From contig NZ_JAHLYT010000071.1 of the NCBI RefSeq assembly GCF_025128095.1, positions 124,001 to 188,000 of the forward strand: 64,000 nt of DNA, written 5' to 3'. Below, one piece after another: positions 51,914 to 61,328 of the stretch; within the stretch, counting starts at the first letter, position 1, and each line of letters starts with the position of its first letter. The notes under the pieces were generated by a model that was not told the DNA's origin, searched no databases, and saw only the letters and a program-made list of their open reading frames with translations. The translations under genes and the position numbers were made by a program. Origin of the DNA: Synechococcus sp. CS-1328 (GTDB taxonomy: Bacteria; Cyanobacteriota; Cyanobacteriia; PCC-6307; Cyanobiaceae).

Positions 51914-52251
51914 GGGCCATCGTCTGCAGGACCGCCTCCTCCGTAGCCAGTCAAACCCAAAAAAATGGCCCCGGGATGCCGGAGCCGTGTTGCTGCTGGT
52001 TCACCAGCCCTTGCGAGGGTGGGAGCGATAGGGCTGAACTCCAATATTGGGGGGTTGCAACAGTGAATCCGGGCGCAGAGGGGACAAAGCGTGGGCTACG
52101 GCTTCGCCGAGCCAGGTACCAACCGAGTTGAAGGTTCTGATCATTCCGGCCTGATTGGGGAAGGACCTCCTCAGCCTTGATCAGCTTCGGCAAGAATTCG
52201 GCAAGCCAACCGGGCCATGGCTGGTTCAGTGGCCCGGTCTGCCGTCAGGCA
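51914..52251 (-). other. Spacer between chlP and response-regulator gene: 3' UTR or possible small RNA
   Basis: 338 bp with no convincing gene. It ends (minus strand) in a strong terminator at 51959-51986. The stretch from the chlP stop to the terminator would give a transcript tail of about 290 nt, long for a 3' UTR, so a separate small RNA is possible. A perfect CCAATATTGG palindrome lies at 52041-52050. The remaining 45 bp before the response-regulator ATG presumably hold its leader. Confidence 0.4.
51959..51986 (-). terminator. Rho-independent terminator, minus strand
   Basis: On the minus strand GGCTCCGG pairs with CCGGGGCC (one G-T pair) across loop CATC, followed by A and a run of seven T (A7 at 51959-51965 on plus). 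It would end transcripts coming from chlP or a small RNA. Confidence 0.8.
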
Positions 52252-53655
52252 TCACTTGCCGGCCAGAGCCGGTTCCCGTTCTTCGCTTTTGCCTTCGACG
52301 GTGCTGCTGCTGGTGTCAGGACGCGCCAACGGCTTCTTCTGATTCGCCACCTTGATGCCTCCCTTGATCGCGCTCACGGCCAGAAGCGCCTGGGCCTCCT
52401 CCTCAGATCGCACGGCACTGGGGACCGGCTTATAGGCTCCAGGCGCGAGGGCATTGCCGCGCAGCACAGCACCCAGGGTGAGCAGGGTGAGCTTGAGCTG
52501 CTGCCAGGGATTCATCGCCACGACGCGCTTATAGAGATAGCTGTCGAAGGTGAGTCTCTGCACGTCTTTGTCGTCGCACATCTCGACGAAGGCCTCGCGG
52601 GCCGCATCGTTGCGATAGAAGATGTTCTGCAGGATCTCGAGAACTTTGTACGTGGTGCCGTACTTTCGGTCCCACTTCTTCAGATATTTCTTCAGATCAG
52701 CTTCGCCGGGAATTCGGGTTCCACCGGCACTGGCAGCCACGATCTCCTCTGCGCACATGCGTCCACTCTTGGCAGCGAAGTAGATGCCTTCGCCCGAGCT
52801 CTTTGTCACATAGCCGGCAGCATCGCCCACCAGGGCCATGCGTCCCACGACACGGCGAGGACGGGGATGCTCAGGGATCGGGTGGGCTTCTACCTTGATC
52901 ACTTCACCGTTGAGCAGGCGCATCTTGGCCCGCTCGCGAATGCCGACCTGCAGCCCCTTGATCAGGGACTGGTTCTCCTGCATAGTGCCGGTACCGACCG
53001 CCACATGGTCGTATTTGGGGAAGACCCAGGCGTAGAAATCGGGGGACACATCGGTGCCCACATACATCTCTGCCAGATCTTCGTAATAGGCCATCTCCTC
53101 GGGCGGTAACTTGATCCGCTCCTGGAAGGCGATGGCCACGTTGTAGTCCCCGGCATCCATCGCCTTGGCCACCCTGCTGTTGGCGCCATCGGAGCCGATG
53201 ATCAGATCCACTTCCAGGGTCTTGGCCTCACCGGTCGCCTCGCCGGAGGCGTAGTCGGAATAGGTGAGGGTGTAGGGACCCTGGCGGGCCACACCGGTGT
53301 CGATCTTCGTGACCAGCCCATTAATCAGGTGAGCGCCGAGATCAGCAGCACGGTTGCGCAGGAAGGCATCCATCACCTCGCGCCGGCACATGCCGATGTA
53401 TTCATTCTGATTGTCCAGATGAATGTCCACCTCGCGATTCGAGGGGGAGATCATCCGCATGTTGCGCACCTTGCGGTCGATGATCGACTCGGGCAGATCA
53501 AACTCCTCGACCATGCAGAGCGGAATCGCTCCGCCGCAGGGTTTGGCATTGTCGAGTTTTCGCTCGAACAGCCAGGTCTCGATTCCCGCCTTGGCGAGCA
53601 CTTCCGCAGCACAGGACCCACTTGGGCCACCGCCCACTACCGCAACGCGCAACAT
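52252..53655 (-). CDS. chlP: Geranylgeranyl reductase
   Basis: Reduces geranylgeranyl to phytyl for chlorophyll and tocopherol side chains. 467 residues. FAD-binding GGGPSGSCAAEVLAKAG at the N-terminus, FERKLDNAKPCGGAIPLCMVEEF, DGANSRVAKA, GDAAGYVTKSSGEGIYFAAKSGR and a conserved C-terminal region. Some Lys/Glu/Ser-rich residues extend the tail. ChlP is thylakoid-associated. Divergent from the VanY-like gene with 115 bp between. Confidence 0.97.
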   Translation of the reverse strand: MLRVAVVGGGPSGSCAAEVLAKAGIETWLFERKLDNAKPCGGAIPLCMVEEFDLPESIIDRKVRNMRMISPSNREVDIHLDNQNEYIGMCRREVMDAFLRNRAADLGAHLINGLVTKIDTGVARQGPYTLTYSDYASGEATGEAKTLEVDLIIGSDGANSRVAKAMDAGDYNVAIAFQERIKLPPEEMAYYEDLAEMYVGTDVSPDFYAWVFPKYDHVAVGTGTMQENQSLIKGLQVGIRERAKMRLLNGEVIKVEAHPIPEHPRPRRVVGRMALVGDAAGYVTKSSGEGIYFAAKSGRMCAEEIVAASAGGTRIPGEADLKKYLKKWDRKYGTTYKVLEILQNIFYRNDAAREAFVEMCDDKDVQRLTFDSYLYKRVVAMNPWQQLKLTLLTLGAVLRGNALAPGAYKPVPSAVRSEEEAQALLAVSAIKGGIKVANQKKPLARPDTSSSTVEGKSEEREPALAGK

Positions 53656-53770
53656 CTTGAAACCTGCTCCGCCAGAAGGATCCTCGGCTGGAAGCTAACA
53701 CCGTTGCCGAGCCGTTCGGGGGGTTGCAGGGAGCTGTCCGTACGATTGTTGAAACGCTGTCGATGGAGGG

Positions 53771-54490
53771 GTGCCGGCACCCGTGATCGGTGAAGACATT
53801 CCCCTGGCCCGGCGATCGCCTGCGACTCTGGCCCGCCGGCCCTCCAAGCGCACCGCCTTTGTAGGACTGGTCCTGGGCCTGATCGGCGCCACCGCCGTGC
53901 TGCTGCTGGTGCCAGGACCATGGCGCCGCTGGTTGGAGCCCCTGCCGGTGGAGGGTCTCAATGCCCGGCTCAGTGCGGACGGGCGCCTGCTCGGCCATCA
54001 CCCCTACCCCGAGGTCTCCCGCGACCAGCTGGTGGAGCTGTCGCCAGGGCTGGAGTTGAAGCCGGAGGCTGCCGCTGCCGTGGGTGCCATGCAACGGGCA
54101 GCCTCCGCCGATGGGGTGGATCTGGTTGTGCTGAGCGCCTTTCGCTCGATTGCGCTGCAGAAATCGATCTTTTTTGATGTCAAGGCCGAACGCAACCAGA
54201 GCGCCCAGGAACGGGCTCGCGTCAGTGCGCCGCCAGGATTTTCCGAGCACAGCACCGGCTATGCGGTGGATCTGGGTGATGGCCGCGACCCCGCCGCCAA
54301 TCTGTCCGTGGCCTTCGATCGCACCGACGCCTTCCGCTGGTTGCAGGCCAATGCCGCCCGCTTTCACTTTCAGCTCTCGTTCCCGCAGGACAATCCCCAG
54401 GGTGTGAGCTACGAGCCCTGGCACTGGCGCTTCGAAGGATCAGCGGACGCCCTGAAGCTGTTTGAACCCGCCCAGAGGCTGGCGCCATGA
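53771..54490 (+). CDS. D-alanyl-D-alanine carboxypeptidase (M15B, VanY-like)
   Basis: 239 residues from GTG 53771. An N-terminal span (about 30-47) anchors it. Zinc-site residues His160 and Asp167 in SEHSTGYAVDLGD, catalytic Glu215 and His218 in EPWHWRF, and LSAFRS upstream. Trims terminal D-Ala from peptidoglycan stems. Overlaps the U32 gene by four bases. Confidence 0.93.
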   Translation: MPAPVIGEDIPLARRSPATLARRPSKRTAFVGLVLGLIGATAVLLLVPGPWRRWLEPLPVEGLNARLSADGRLLGHHPYPEVSRDQLVELSPGLELKPEAAAAVGAMQRAASADGVDLVVLSAFRSIALQKSIFFDVKAERNQSAQERARVSAPPGFSEHSTGYAVDLGDGRDPAANLSVAFDRTDAFRWLQANAARFHFQLSFPQDNPQGVSYEPWHWRFEGSADALKLFEPAQRLAP

Positions 54491-57105
54491 CCACCAACCC
54501 TGCCTCGGCCATCCGGGCCCCGCTGGCGATGCCGGAACTGCTGGCGCCGGCGGGCTGCTGGGCATCGCTCAAGGCTGCCGCCGCCAATGGTGCCGACGCG
54601 GTGTATTTCGGTGTGGAGGCCTTCAACGCCCGCCTGCGGGCCGAAAACTTCAGCCGCCAGGATCTGCCGGAGCTGATGGACTGGCTGCACCGGCGCGGAA
54701 TCCGGGGGTTTCTGACCCTTAACGTGCTGATCTTCCCCGATGAGCTCGAGCAGGCGGCCGCCCTGCTGCTGGAGGCGGAGGCCGCGCGTGTGGATGCGGT
54801 GATCGTGCAGGACGTGGGTCTGTGCCGGCTGGCGCGCCAGGTCGTGCCGAACTTGAGCCTGCATGGCTCCACCCAGATGTCGATCACCAGCGCTGCGGGA
54901 GTGGCCCAGGCCGAGGCGCTGGGGTGTGATCGGGTGGTGCTGGCCCGCGAGCTCAGCCTGCGGGATCTCAGCCGGATCGATCGGCAACAGCGCCAGCGCG
55001 GCATGGCGATGCCCCTGGAGGTGTTCGTGCACGGAGCCCTCTGCGTCGCCTATTCGGGCCAGTGCCTGACCAGCGAGGCCCTGGGCCAGCGCAGTGCCAA
55101 CCGCGGGGAATGCGCCCAGGCCTGCCGCCTGCCCTATCAGTTGATCGTGGATGGGGTGGAACGGGATCTGGCAGATCAGCGGTATCTGCTCTCGCCGCAG
55201 GATCTGGCCGCCTGGGAGCTGTTGCCGCAGTTGGTGGACACCGGTGTGGCCAGCCTCAAGATCGAGGGGCGTCTCAAGGACCCCACCTATGTGGCGGCGG
55301 TGACGTCGGCCTACCGCCAGAGCCTCGATGGCCTGGCAGGGGTGATGTCCGGTTCGGAGCTCTCTGCCGATCAGCCCCACGAGCCTTCCAGACGCCAGGA
55401 CCTGGAACTGAGCTTTTCGCGGGGGCTCTCCAGCGGCTGGCTGGACGGTGTCAACCACCGCACACTGGTGCATGGCCGCTGGAGCAAGAAGCGGGGCCCC
55501 CAGATCGGCCGCTACCGCGGCCAGGAAGCGCGTAGCGGCTGGTGGCTGTTGGACACCAGCACGCCGCTCAAGCCTGGAGATGGGGTGGTGTTCGAGCTGG
55601 CGAGCTCCGCCCCCCTGGTGCCACCGGAGGAGATCGGCGGGCGGGTGATGGCAGTGGAGCCGCGCGGTGAAGGCCGGCTGGCCCTGCGGCTCGGCCCGGG
55701 GCGGATCAGCGCCGAGAAGCTGCAACCTGGCTCCCCCTGCTGGTTGAGCAGCGATCCCGCCCTGGAGAAGCGCTGGCGGCGCCTGGCGACGGCGGACACC
55801 CCGGAGCTTGCCCGTGCTCTGCACCTGCGTGTGGGCGGTGCCCTCGATCAGCCCTTGCAGCTGGACCTGCTGGCTGTTGATGGCACTGGGCCCCTGCCTG
55901 AGCCCCCGCTTCAGTGGTTCACTGATGTGCCCCTGCAGAGCGCCAGGGGGCCGGGCCTGGATCGCCAGCGGCTGGAGCAACAGCTGGGCCGGCTGGGCGG
56001 AACGGGATGGCGGCTTGGCTCGCTGGAGGTGGACCTGCCAGCCGGGCTGTTCCTGCCGGTCACCGAACTCAATCGCCTGCGCCGGCAGCTGGTCGAGGTG
56101 CTGATCCCACTGCTGGCCGATGGATTTGGCTCCAACCGGGAACCGCAGTCGCTGGAGGCCAGCCCCTCTGCTCAGCTGTGCACGCCAGCCCAGGCCGTTC
56201 AGGCCTGGAGTGCCGCCGAGCTGCAGCCGAGCTCCAGCTCCGAGCCGGAGCTGGTGGTGTTGGTGCGCAGCCTCGAGCAGTTGCAGGCCCTGCAGGGATT
56301 GCCCGTGGCCCAGGTGATCGCTGATCTGGAGCAACCGGCCGACCTGCGCGAGGCCGTGGCGATCGGCAGGGCCTGCTGGCCAGGCGGCATCTGGCTGGCT
56401 GGCGCCCGCATCACCCGCCCCGACGAAGCCTGGAGCCTGGAGCCCCTATGGCGAGCCCAGCCCGATGGTTTCCTGGTGCGCAACGCCGATCAGCTGGAGC
56501 GGCTGACGCCCCTGGCCCCCTGCATCGGTGATTTCAGCCTGAACGTGGCCAACCCCCTGGCGGCGCAGTGGTATCTCGAGCACTGGGGCCTGCAGCGGGT
56601 CACCGCCAGCTACGACCTTGCCCTGAGCCAGCTGCAGGACCTGATCCGCGGCTGCCCAGCCGGTCGGATCGAGGTGACGGTGCATCAGCACATGCCCCTG
56701 TTCCACATGGAGCATTGCCTCTTCTGTGCCTTTCTCTCCGACGGTCACGATCACACCGATTGCGGCCGTCCCTGCGAGCAGCACGAGGTGCGCCTGCGCG
56801 ATCGCAGCGGCGTGGAGCATCCTCTGCGGGCCGATCTGGGTTGTCGCAACACGCTCTTCAACGGCAAGGCTCAGACCGCTGCCGAGGCCCTGCCCCCGTT
56901 GCTGGATGCAGGGGTGCGCCACCTGCGCCTGGAGTTGCTGGAGGAGAACGCCGAGGCGACACGGCGACGCGTCGACCTTTACCACCAGGCCCTTGACGGT
57001 CGCCTCAGCGGCCGTGATCTGTGGCGCAACGAGAATCTCGACAGTCGCCTTGGCGTGACGCGCGGCACCCTGCGGGATCGGGTCTCACGCCAGTCCCGAG
57101 ACTGA
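54487..57105 (+). CDS. U32 family protein (RlhA-like)
   Basis: 872 residues with the peptidase-U32 TIM-barrel: LLAPAGCWASLKAAAANGADAVYFG, the signature VHGALCVAYSGQC...RGECAQACRLPY with Cys186, Cys193, Cys209 and Cys213 for an Fe-S cluster, and ASLKIEGRLKDP. A long C-terminal part includes a second barrel-like half and DUF3656-like region. E. coli RlhA (same architecture) makes 5-hydroxycytidine in 23S rRNA, using prephenate; that is the best family guess. Couples to the M15B gene. An 18-bp tandem repeat spans the stop. Confidence 0.88.
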   Translation: MTTNPASAIRAPLAMPELLAPAGCWASLKAAAANGADAVYFGVEAFNARLRAENFSRQDLPELMDWLHRRGIRGFLTLNVLIFPDELEQAAALLLEAEAARVDAVIVQDVGLCRLARQVVPNLSLHGSTQMSITSAAGVAQAEALGCDRVVLARELSLRDLSRIDRQQRQRGMAMPLEVFVHGALCVAYSGQCLTSEALGQRSANRGECAQACRLPYQLIVDGVERDLADQRYLLSPQDLAAWELLPQLVDTGVASLKIEGRLKDPTYVAAVTSAYRQSLDGLAGVMSGSELSADQPHEPSRRQDLELSFSRGLSSGWLDGVNHRTLVHGRWSKKRGPQIGRYRGQEARSGWWLLDTSTPLKPGDGVVFELASSAPLVPPEEIGGRVMAVEPRGEGRLALRLGPGRISAEKLQPGSPCWLSSDPALEKRWRRLATADTPELARALHLRVGGALDQPLQLDLLAVDGTGPLPEPPLQWFTDVPLQSARGPGLDRQRLEQQLGRLGGTGWRLGSLEVDLPAGLFLPVTELNRLRRQLVEVLIPLLADGFGSNREPQSLEASPSAQLCTPAQAVQAWSAAELQPSSSSEPELVVLVRSLEQLQALQGLPVAQVIADLEQPADLREAVAIGRACWPGGIWLAGARITRPDEAWSLEPLWRAQPDGFLVRNADQLERLTPLAPCIGDFSLNVANPLAAQWYLEHWGLQRVTASYDLALSQLQDLIRGCPAGRIEVTVHQHMPLFHMEHCLFCAFLSDGHDHTDCGRPCEQHEVRLRDRSGVEHPLRADLGCRNTLFNGKAQTAAEALPPLLDAGVRHLRLELLEENAEATRRRVDLYHQALDGRLSGRDLWRNENLDSRLGVTRGTLRDRVSRQSRD

Positions 57106-57125
57106 GACCCGTCCAGAGACTGAGA
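57091..57125 (+). repeat. 18-bp direct repeat across the U32 gene stop codon
   Basis: CAGTCCCGAGACTGAGA (57091-57107) and CCGTCCAGAGACTGAGA (57109-57125). The stop TGA (57103-57105) is reproduced in frame 18 bp later at 57121. Confidence 0.65.
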
Positions 57126-57211
57126 TAGGATGAACGTTCGCTCCATTGGTCATCGCTTGAGCTACGGATGCTTCAGTGCCCAGGCGCCCGCATTTCAGGA
57201 TTCAGGGGTGT

Positions 57212-57231
57212 GACCCCCTGATCAGGGGGTC
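57212..57231. other. Perfect 20-bp palindrome
   Basis: GACCCCCTGATCAGGGGGTC is perfectly self-complementary. It lies between the U32 gene and typA without a T run on either side, so it is not a standard terminator. It could be a protein-binding site or act as a stem in the typA leader. The rest of the 253-bp spacer has a direct repeat CCGAACCCATAG at about 57311 and 57324 but no gene. Confidence 0.6.
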
Positions 57232-57359
57232 TGCGCGCTTGCGATGTGTGGTGTGGCCGGACATTCCGGCAACGCGGACATCCTGGAATTTCTGAACGAC
57301 TCGGAAGACCGAACCCATAGGACCGAACCCATAGACCCCTCCATCACGAAGATCTGCCC

Positions 57360-59168
57360 ATGAGCGGCGACATCAAAGGCGTCCCGATTCGCAATATTGC
57401 GATCATTGCCCACGTTGACCACGGCAAGACCACCCTGGTCGATGCCCTGCTGACCCAGTCGGGCATCTTCCGCGAAGGGGAGGCGGTGCCCACCTGCGTG
57501 ATGGACTCCAACGACCTGGAGCGGGAGCGTGGCATCACGATCCTCTCCAAGAACACGGCGGTGGATTACAATGGCATCCGCATCAACATCGTCGACACCC
57601 CCGGACACGCCGATTTCGGCGGTGAGGTGGAGCGGGTGCTCGGCATGGTGGATGGCTGTCTGCTGATCGTGGACGCGAACGAGGGCCCCATGCCCCAGAC
57701 GCGCTTCGTGCTCAAGAAGGCCTTGGAAAAGGGTCTGCGGCCGATCGTGTTCGTCAACAAGATCGACCGGGTCAGGGTCGATCCCGAGCAGGCGGTCGAC
57801 AAGGTTCTCGATCTCTTCCTCGAGCTGGGTGCCGACGACGACCAGTGCGACTTCCCCTATCTGTTCGGCAGTGGCATGGGGGGCTACGCCAAGCCGGACA
57901 TGGCGACTGAGAGCGACACCATGAAGCCGCTCTTCGATGCCATCCTGCGCCATGTTCCACCGCCGGTGGGCGACGCCACCAAGCCCCTGCAGATGCAGGT
58001 CACCACGCTGGATTACAGCGATTTCCTCGGCCGGATCATGATCGGCCGGATCCACAACGGCACCATCCAGTCGGGCCAGACCGCTGCCCTGATCCGCGAC
58101 GACGGCAGCATCAAGCGCGGGCGGATCAGCAAGTTGCTGGGCTTCCAGGGTCTGCAACGGGTGGAGATCGAGAAGGCAAGCGCCGGTGATCTGGTGGCGG
58201 TGGCTGGTTTCGATGAAGTGAACATCGGCGAAACCATCGCCTGCCCGGATCACCCCGAGGCTCTGCCCCTGATCAAGGTGGATGAGCCCACCCTGCAGAT
58301 GACCTTCGTGGTCAACGACTCGCCCTTCGCCGGCAAGGAAGGCAAGTTCGTCACCAGCCGCCAGATCCGCGATCGGCTCCAGAAAGAACTGCTCACCAAC
58401 GTGGCTCTGCGTGTCGAAGACACCGATTCACCCGACCGCTGGGCCGTGAGCGGCCGGGGTGAACTCCACCTGGGCATCCTGATTGAAACGATGCGACGGG
58501 AGGGTTACGAGTTCCAGGTGAGCCAGCCCCAGGTGATCTACCGCACCATCGATGGCACGCCCCATGAGCCGTTCGAAGCGCTCGTGATGGATGTACCTGA
58601 AGAATCGGTTGGCGCCTGCATCGAAAAGCTGGGCATCCGCAAGGGCGAGATGCAGAACATGGAAACCACCAGTGATGGCCGCACCCAGCTGGAATTTGTG
58701 GTTCCTTCCCGGGGCCTGATCGGCTTCCGTGGCGAGTTCATCCGTGCCACCCGTGGCGAGGGGATCATGAGCCATTCCTTCCTCGACTATCGCCCGATGC
58801 AGGGCGACCTGGATGCGCGCCGCAGCGGTGTGCTGATCGCCTTTGAGGAGGGTACGGCCACCTTCTATGCGCTCAAGGGCGCCGAAGATCGTGGTCAGTT
58901 TTTCATCACCCCTGGCACCAAGGTGTACAAGGGCATGATCGTGGGTGAGAACAGTCGCACCCAGGATCTCGAGCTCAACGTCTGCAAGGCCAAGCAGGTC
59001 ACCAACATCCGCTCCGCGGGTGCCGAGGTGCTGGATACCCTGCAATCGCCGATCCAGATGACCTTGGAGCGTGCTCTCGAGTACATCGGTCCAGACGAGA
59101 TGCTCGAAGTGACGCCGGAGTCGATCCGTCTGCGCAAGCTTCCCGCCAAGAAGCCTGCCAAGCGCTGA
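57360..59168 (+). CDS. typA: GTPase TypA/BipA
   Basis: Ribosome-binding translational GTPase important under stress and low temperature. 602 residues. G domain [41 protein letters not shown]; domains III-V follow and the BipA-specific C-terminus is present ([16 protein letters not shown] and [15 protein letters not shown]). Lysine-rich tail. Confidence 0.98.
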   Translation: MSGDIKGVPIRNIAIIAHVDHGKTTLVDALLTQSGIFREGEAVPTCVMDSNDLERERGITILSKNTAVDYNGIRINIVDTPGHADFGGEVERVLGMVDGCLLIVDANEGPMPQTRFVLKKALEKGLRPIVFVNKIDRVRVDPEQAVDKVLDLFLELGADDDQCDFPYLFGSGMGGYAKPDMATESDTMKPLFDAILRHVPPPVGDATKPLQMQVTTLDYSDFLGRIMIGRIHNGTIQSGQTAALIRDDGSIKRGRISKLLGFQGLQRVEIEKASAGDLVAVAGFDEVNIGETIACPDHPEALPLIKVDEPTLQMTFVVNDSPFAGKEGKFVTSRQIRDRLQKELLTNVALRVEDTDSPDRWAVSGRGELHLGILIETMRREGYEFQVSQPQVIYRTIDGTPHEPFEALVMDVPEESVGACIEKLGIRKGEMQNMETTSDGRTQLEFVVPSRGLIGFRGEFIRATRGEGIMSHSFLDYRPMQGDLDARRSGVLIAFEEGTATFYALKGAEDRGQFFITPGTKVYKGMIVGENSRTQDLELNVCKAKQVTNIRSAGAEVLDTLQSPIQMTLERALEYIGPDEMLEVTPESIRLRKLPAKKPAKR

Positions 59169-59175
59169 GTCCGGT

Positions 59176-59580
59176 GTGAGCGGTGCCGCTGCCGAGCCGA
59201 TCGATCGCGATCCGCACGAATCCGAGCTGATCGACGATCCGCGCTTCGACGAGGCCGTGCGCTTGTTCAATGCGGCCGAGTGGTACGCCTGCCACGACGG
59301 TTTCGAGGAGCTCTGGCATGAAACCCAGGGCCCCCTCAGACCCGTGCTGCAGGGGATCCTGCAGATTGCCGTGGCCCAGATCCACCTGGGTCGGGGCAAT
59401 CTCAGAGGGGCCACGGTGCTGCTGGGTGAGGGCGTGGGTCGCTTGGGGCCCTGCGGCCCCACAGCGTTGAACCTGGATCTTGAACGGTTGCTCCAGCCTG
59501 CCCTCGCCCAGCTGCAGACCCTTCAGCTGGGCGGTGAACCCCCACCTCTGCCGGTTGACAGCTTGCATCCGTGCGGCTGA
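59176..59580 (+). CDS. DUF309 family protein
   Basis: 134 residues from GTG 59176. AVRLFNAAEWYACHDGFEELWHETQGPLRPVLQGILQIAVA is the DUF309 core (helical, with conserved Glu/His residues suggesting metal binding). The biochemical role is unknown. Seven bp after typA on the same strand. Confidence 0.88.
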   Translation: MSGAAAEPIDRDPHESELIDDPRFDEAVRLFNAAEWYACHDGFEELWHETQGPLRPVLQGILQIAVAQIHLGRGNLRGATVLLGEGVGRLGPCGPTALNLDLERLLQPALAQLQTLQLGGEPPPLPVDSLHPCG

Positions 59581-59619
59581 ATCCACCACCCACGAACGGC
59601 CCGCCGGGACCTCTGTAAA

Positions 59620-60603
59620 TTGTCGTGCTCTGCTGCCGTGGCGCTTCTCTTGCGGTTGGATGTTGGCCACGGCCCGGATACGGGCGAGCACCTTGCTGCC
59701 GGTGAGATCCCGGAACCCCGAGATAGAGCGATTCCGACCCCATCAACGCGACGGAGACTCCTGCGGGTCAGGGTCCTGGCGCTTCTGTTTGGCCAGGCCT
59801 GCTGGTTCGGAGGGATGGTCAAAGCTCAGGATGGACCTGTCGTTTCTGGCGAGGTGCCTGGCGAGGTGCTGCAAGGGGTCATGGCATCCCCGTTCACCAC
59901 ACCCCAACCAGGAACGTCTGATCCGCAGGGCCTTGCACGGCCGGCAACCGAATCAGAAGCCACTCCATCAGAACGTCCGCCAGCAGACGGTCTGCAACGC
60001 GCCATTCCAGAGGCAGGAGTTGCCCAACCCCAACCCGCAGCTGGGACATTGCCGGCACCACCGGCAACCCCGGCCCCTGCATTACCTGCCAAAACACCCA
60101 CCACCGGTCTGGTCACGATTGAATCCGACCTGCAACAGGCCGACAACCGCACCGGCGTGATCACGGCCACAGGCAACGTTCGCATCGTCTACCCCGATGA
60201 GCGGGTCGTGGCGACAGCCCGTCAGGCCCAGTATTTCAGCCAGGAGGGTCTGGTCATCCTCAGCGGTGATGTGGACGTGATCCAGAGCGACGGCCATTCG
60301 ATCAAGGCCGAGCGCGTCTACTACTGGGTGGAGAACGAGCGCGTCAAGGCCGAACCCACGGGGGGGCAGCAGGTGTTCAGCAAGCTGAAGGTCGATGCCC
60401 TTCAGAAGCCTGCCGCCGGTGCTCCCGCAACGGAAGGCAAGGGCAAGGGCAAGCCTGCAGGAGCGGCACCAGGCAACGGTGCCAAAACGCCCGGAACAAC
60501 CGCCTCTCCCCAGCCCAAAAAGGAAGGAGCTGCCAAAAACCCAGCGCCAGCACCCGCTCAGTCTGGTCCGGTCGAATCCCCCTCGGACGCCAACCAGCCA
60601 TGA
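59620..60603 (+). CDS. LptA/OstA-like periplasmic protein
   Basis: Up to 327 residues; the start is uncertain (TTG 59620, GTG 59638 or TTGs just after). A hydrophobic segment around 47-66 (LLRVRVLALLFGQACWFGG) is the probable export signal. A Pro/Ala-rich linker leads to one OstA/LptA beta-jellyroll part (about 165-245: VTIESDLQQADNRTGVITATGNVRIVYPDERVVATARQAQYF and VILSGDVDVIQSDGHSIKAERVYYW). The tail is Lys/Gly/Ala/Pro-rich and likely disordered. In an operon with lptB and an LptF/G permease, so probably the bridge component for lipopolysaccharide transport. Confidence 0.85.
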   Translation: MSCSAAVALLLRLDVGHGPDTGEHLAAGEIPEPRDRAIPTPSTRRRLLRVRVLALLFGQACWFGGMVKAQDGPVVSGEVPGEVLQGVMASPFTTPQPGTSDPQGLARPATESEATPSERPPADGLQRAIPEAGVAQPQPAAGTLPAPPATPAPALPAKTPTTGLVTIESDLQQADNRTGVITATGNVRIVYPDERVVATARQAQYFSQEGLVILSGDVDVIQSDGHSIKAERVYYWVENERVKAEPTGGQQVFSKLKVDALQKPAAGAPATEGKGKGKPAGAAPGNGAKTPGTTASPQPKKEGAAKNPAPAPAQSGPVESPSDANQP

Positions 60604-61328
60604 GCCTGGTGGTGCAGGAGGCGGCGCTCACCATCGCTGGCCGACCGTTGGTGCAAGACGTGAGCCTGGAGCTTGCCCCCGGGGAGGTGGTCGGTCTGCT
60701 TGGCCCCAATGGTGCCGGCAAGACCACCACCTTCAACCTCGTCACCGGCCTGCTGCGGCCAGATCGGGGGCAGGTGCTGCTGGATGGGATGCCTGTTCAG
60801 AAGCTGCCGATGCCGCGTCGCGCCCGACTCGGCATCGGCTATCTGCCCCAGGAAGCGAGTGTGTTCCGCACACTCACGGTGCGCGAGAACCTGCGGCTGG
60901 CCCTGGAGCAGAGCCGCACACCCCGCAACCTGCGCCGGCAGCGGCTTGAGACCCTGATCGAGGAGTTTCACCTGGGTCCGTTCCAGAACCGCAAAGGATT
61001 TCAACTCTCCGGAGGCGAGCGCCGTCGCACGGAGGTGGCGCGCGCCCTGGCCGTAGGGGCGTCAGGTCCGCGTTATCTGCTGCTTGATGAGCCATTTGCC
61101 GGGGTTGATCCGATGGCCGTGTCCGATCTGCAGGAGCTGATCGGCAACCTGCGCCGCCGCGGCATGGGCGTGCTGATCACGGATCACAACGTGCGCGAGA
61201 CCCTCTCGATCACCGATCGGGCCTACATCCTCACCGAGGGTCGCATCCTCGCCTCGGGCACCTCCAGCGCGATGGCCAATGATCCGCTGGTTCGTCGCCA
61301 CTACCTCGGCGAGGCCTTCCAACTGTGA
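60600..61328 (+). CDS. lptB: LPS export ABC transporter ATPase LptB
   Basis: 242 residues. Walker A GPNGAGKTT (35-43), signature LSGGERRR, Walker B LLLDEPFAGVDP and the H-loop DHNVRETLSITDRAYIL, typical of LptB rather than amino-acid ABC ATPases. ATG overlaps the LptA-like stop by four bases; its own stop overlaps the permease GTG. Confidence 0.96.
   Translation: MSLVVQEAALTIAGRPLVQDVSLELAPGEVVGLLGPNGAGKTTTFNLVTGLLRPDRGQVLLDGMPVQKLPMPRRARLGIGYLPQEASVFRTLTVRENLRLALEQSRTPRNLRRQRLETLIEEFHLGPFQNRKGFQLSGGERRRTEVARALAVGASGPRYLLLDEPFAGVDPMAVSDLQELIGNLRRRGMGVLITDHNVRETLSITDRAYILTEGRILASGTSSAMANDPLVRRHYLGEAFQL

Noticed and set aside
51951-52193. 80-aa minus-strand ORF in the chlP spacer
   Set aside because: No family character, and its last codons are formed by the rho-independent terminator hairpin.
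57212-57231. Terminator for the U32 gene
   Set aside because: Perfect hairpin but no T run on either side.
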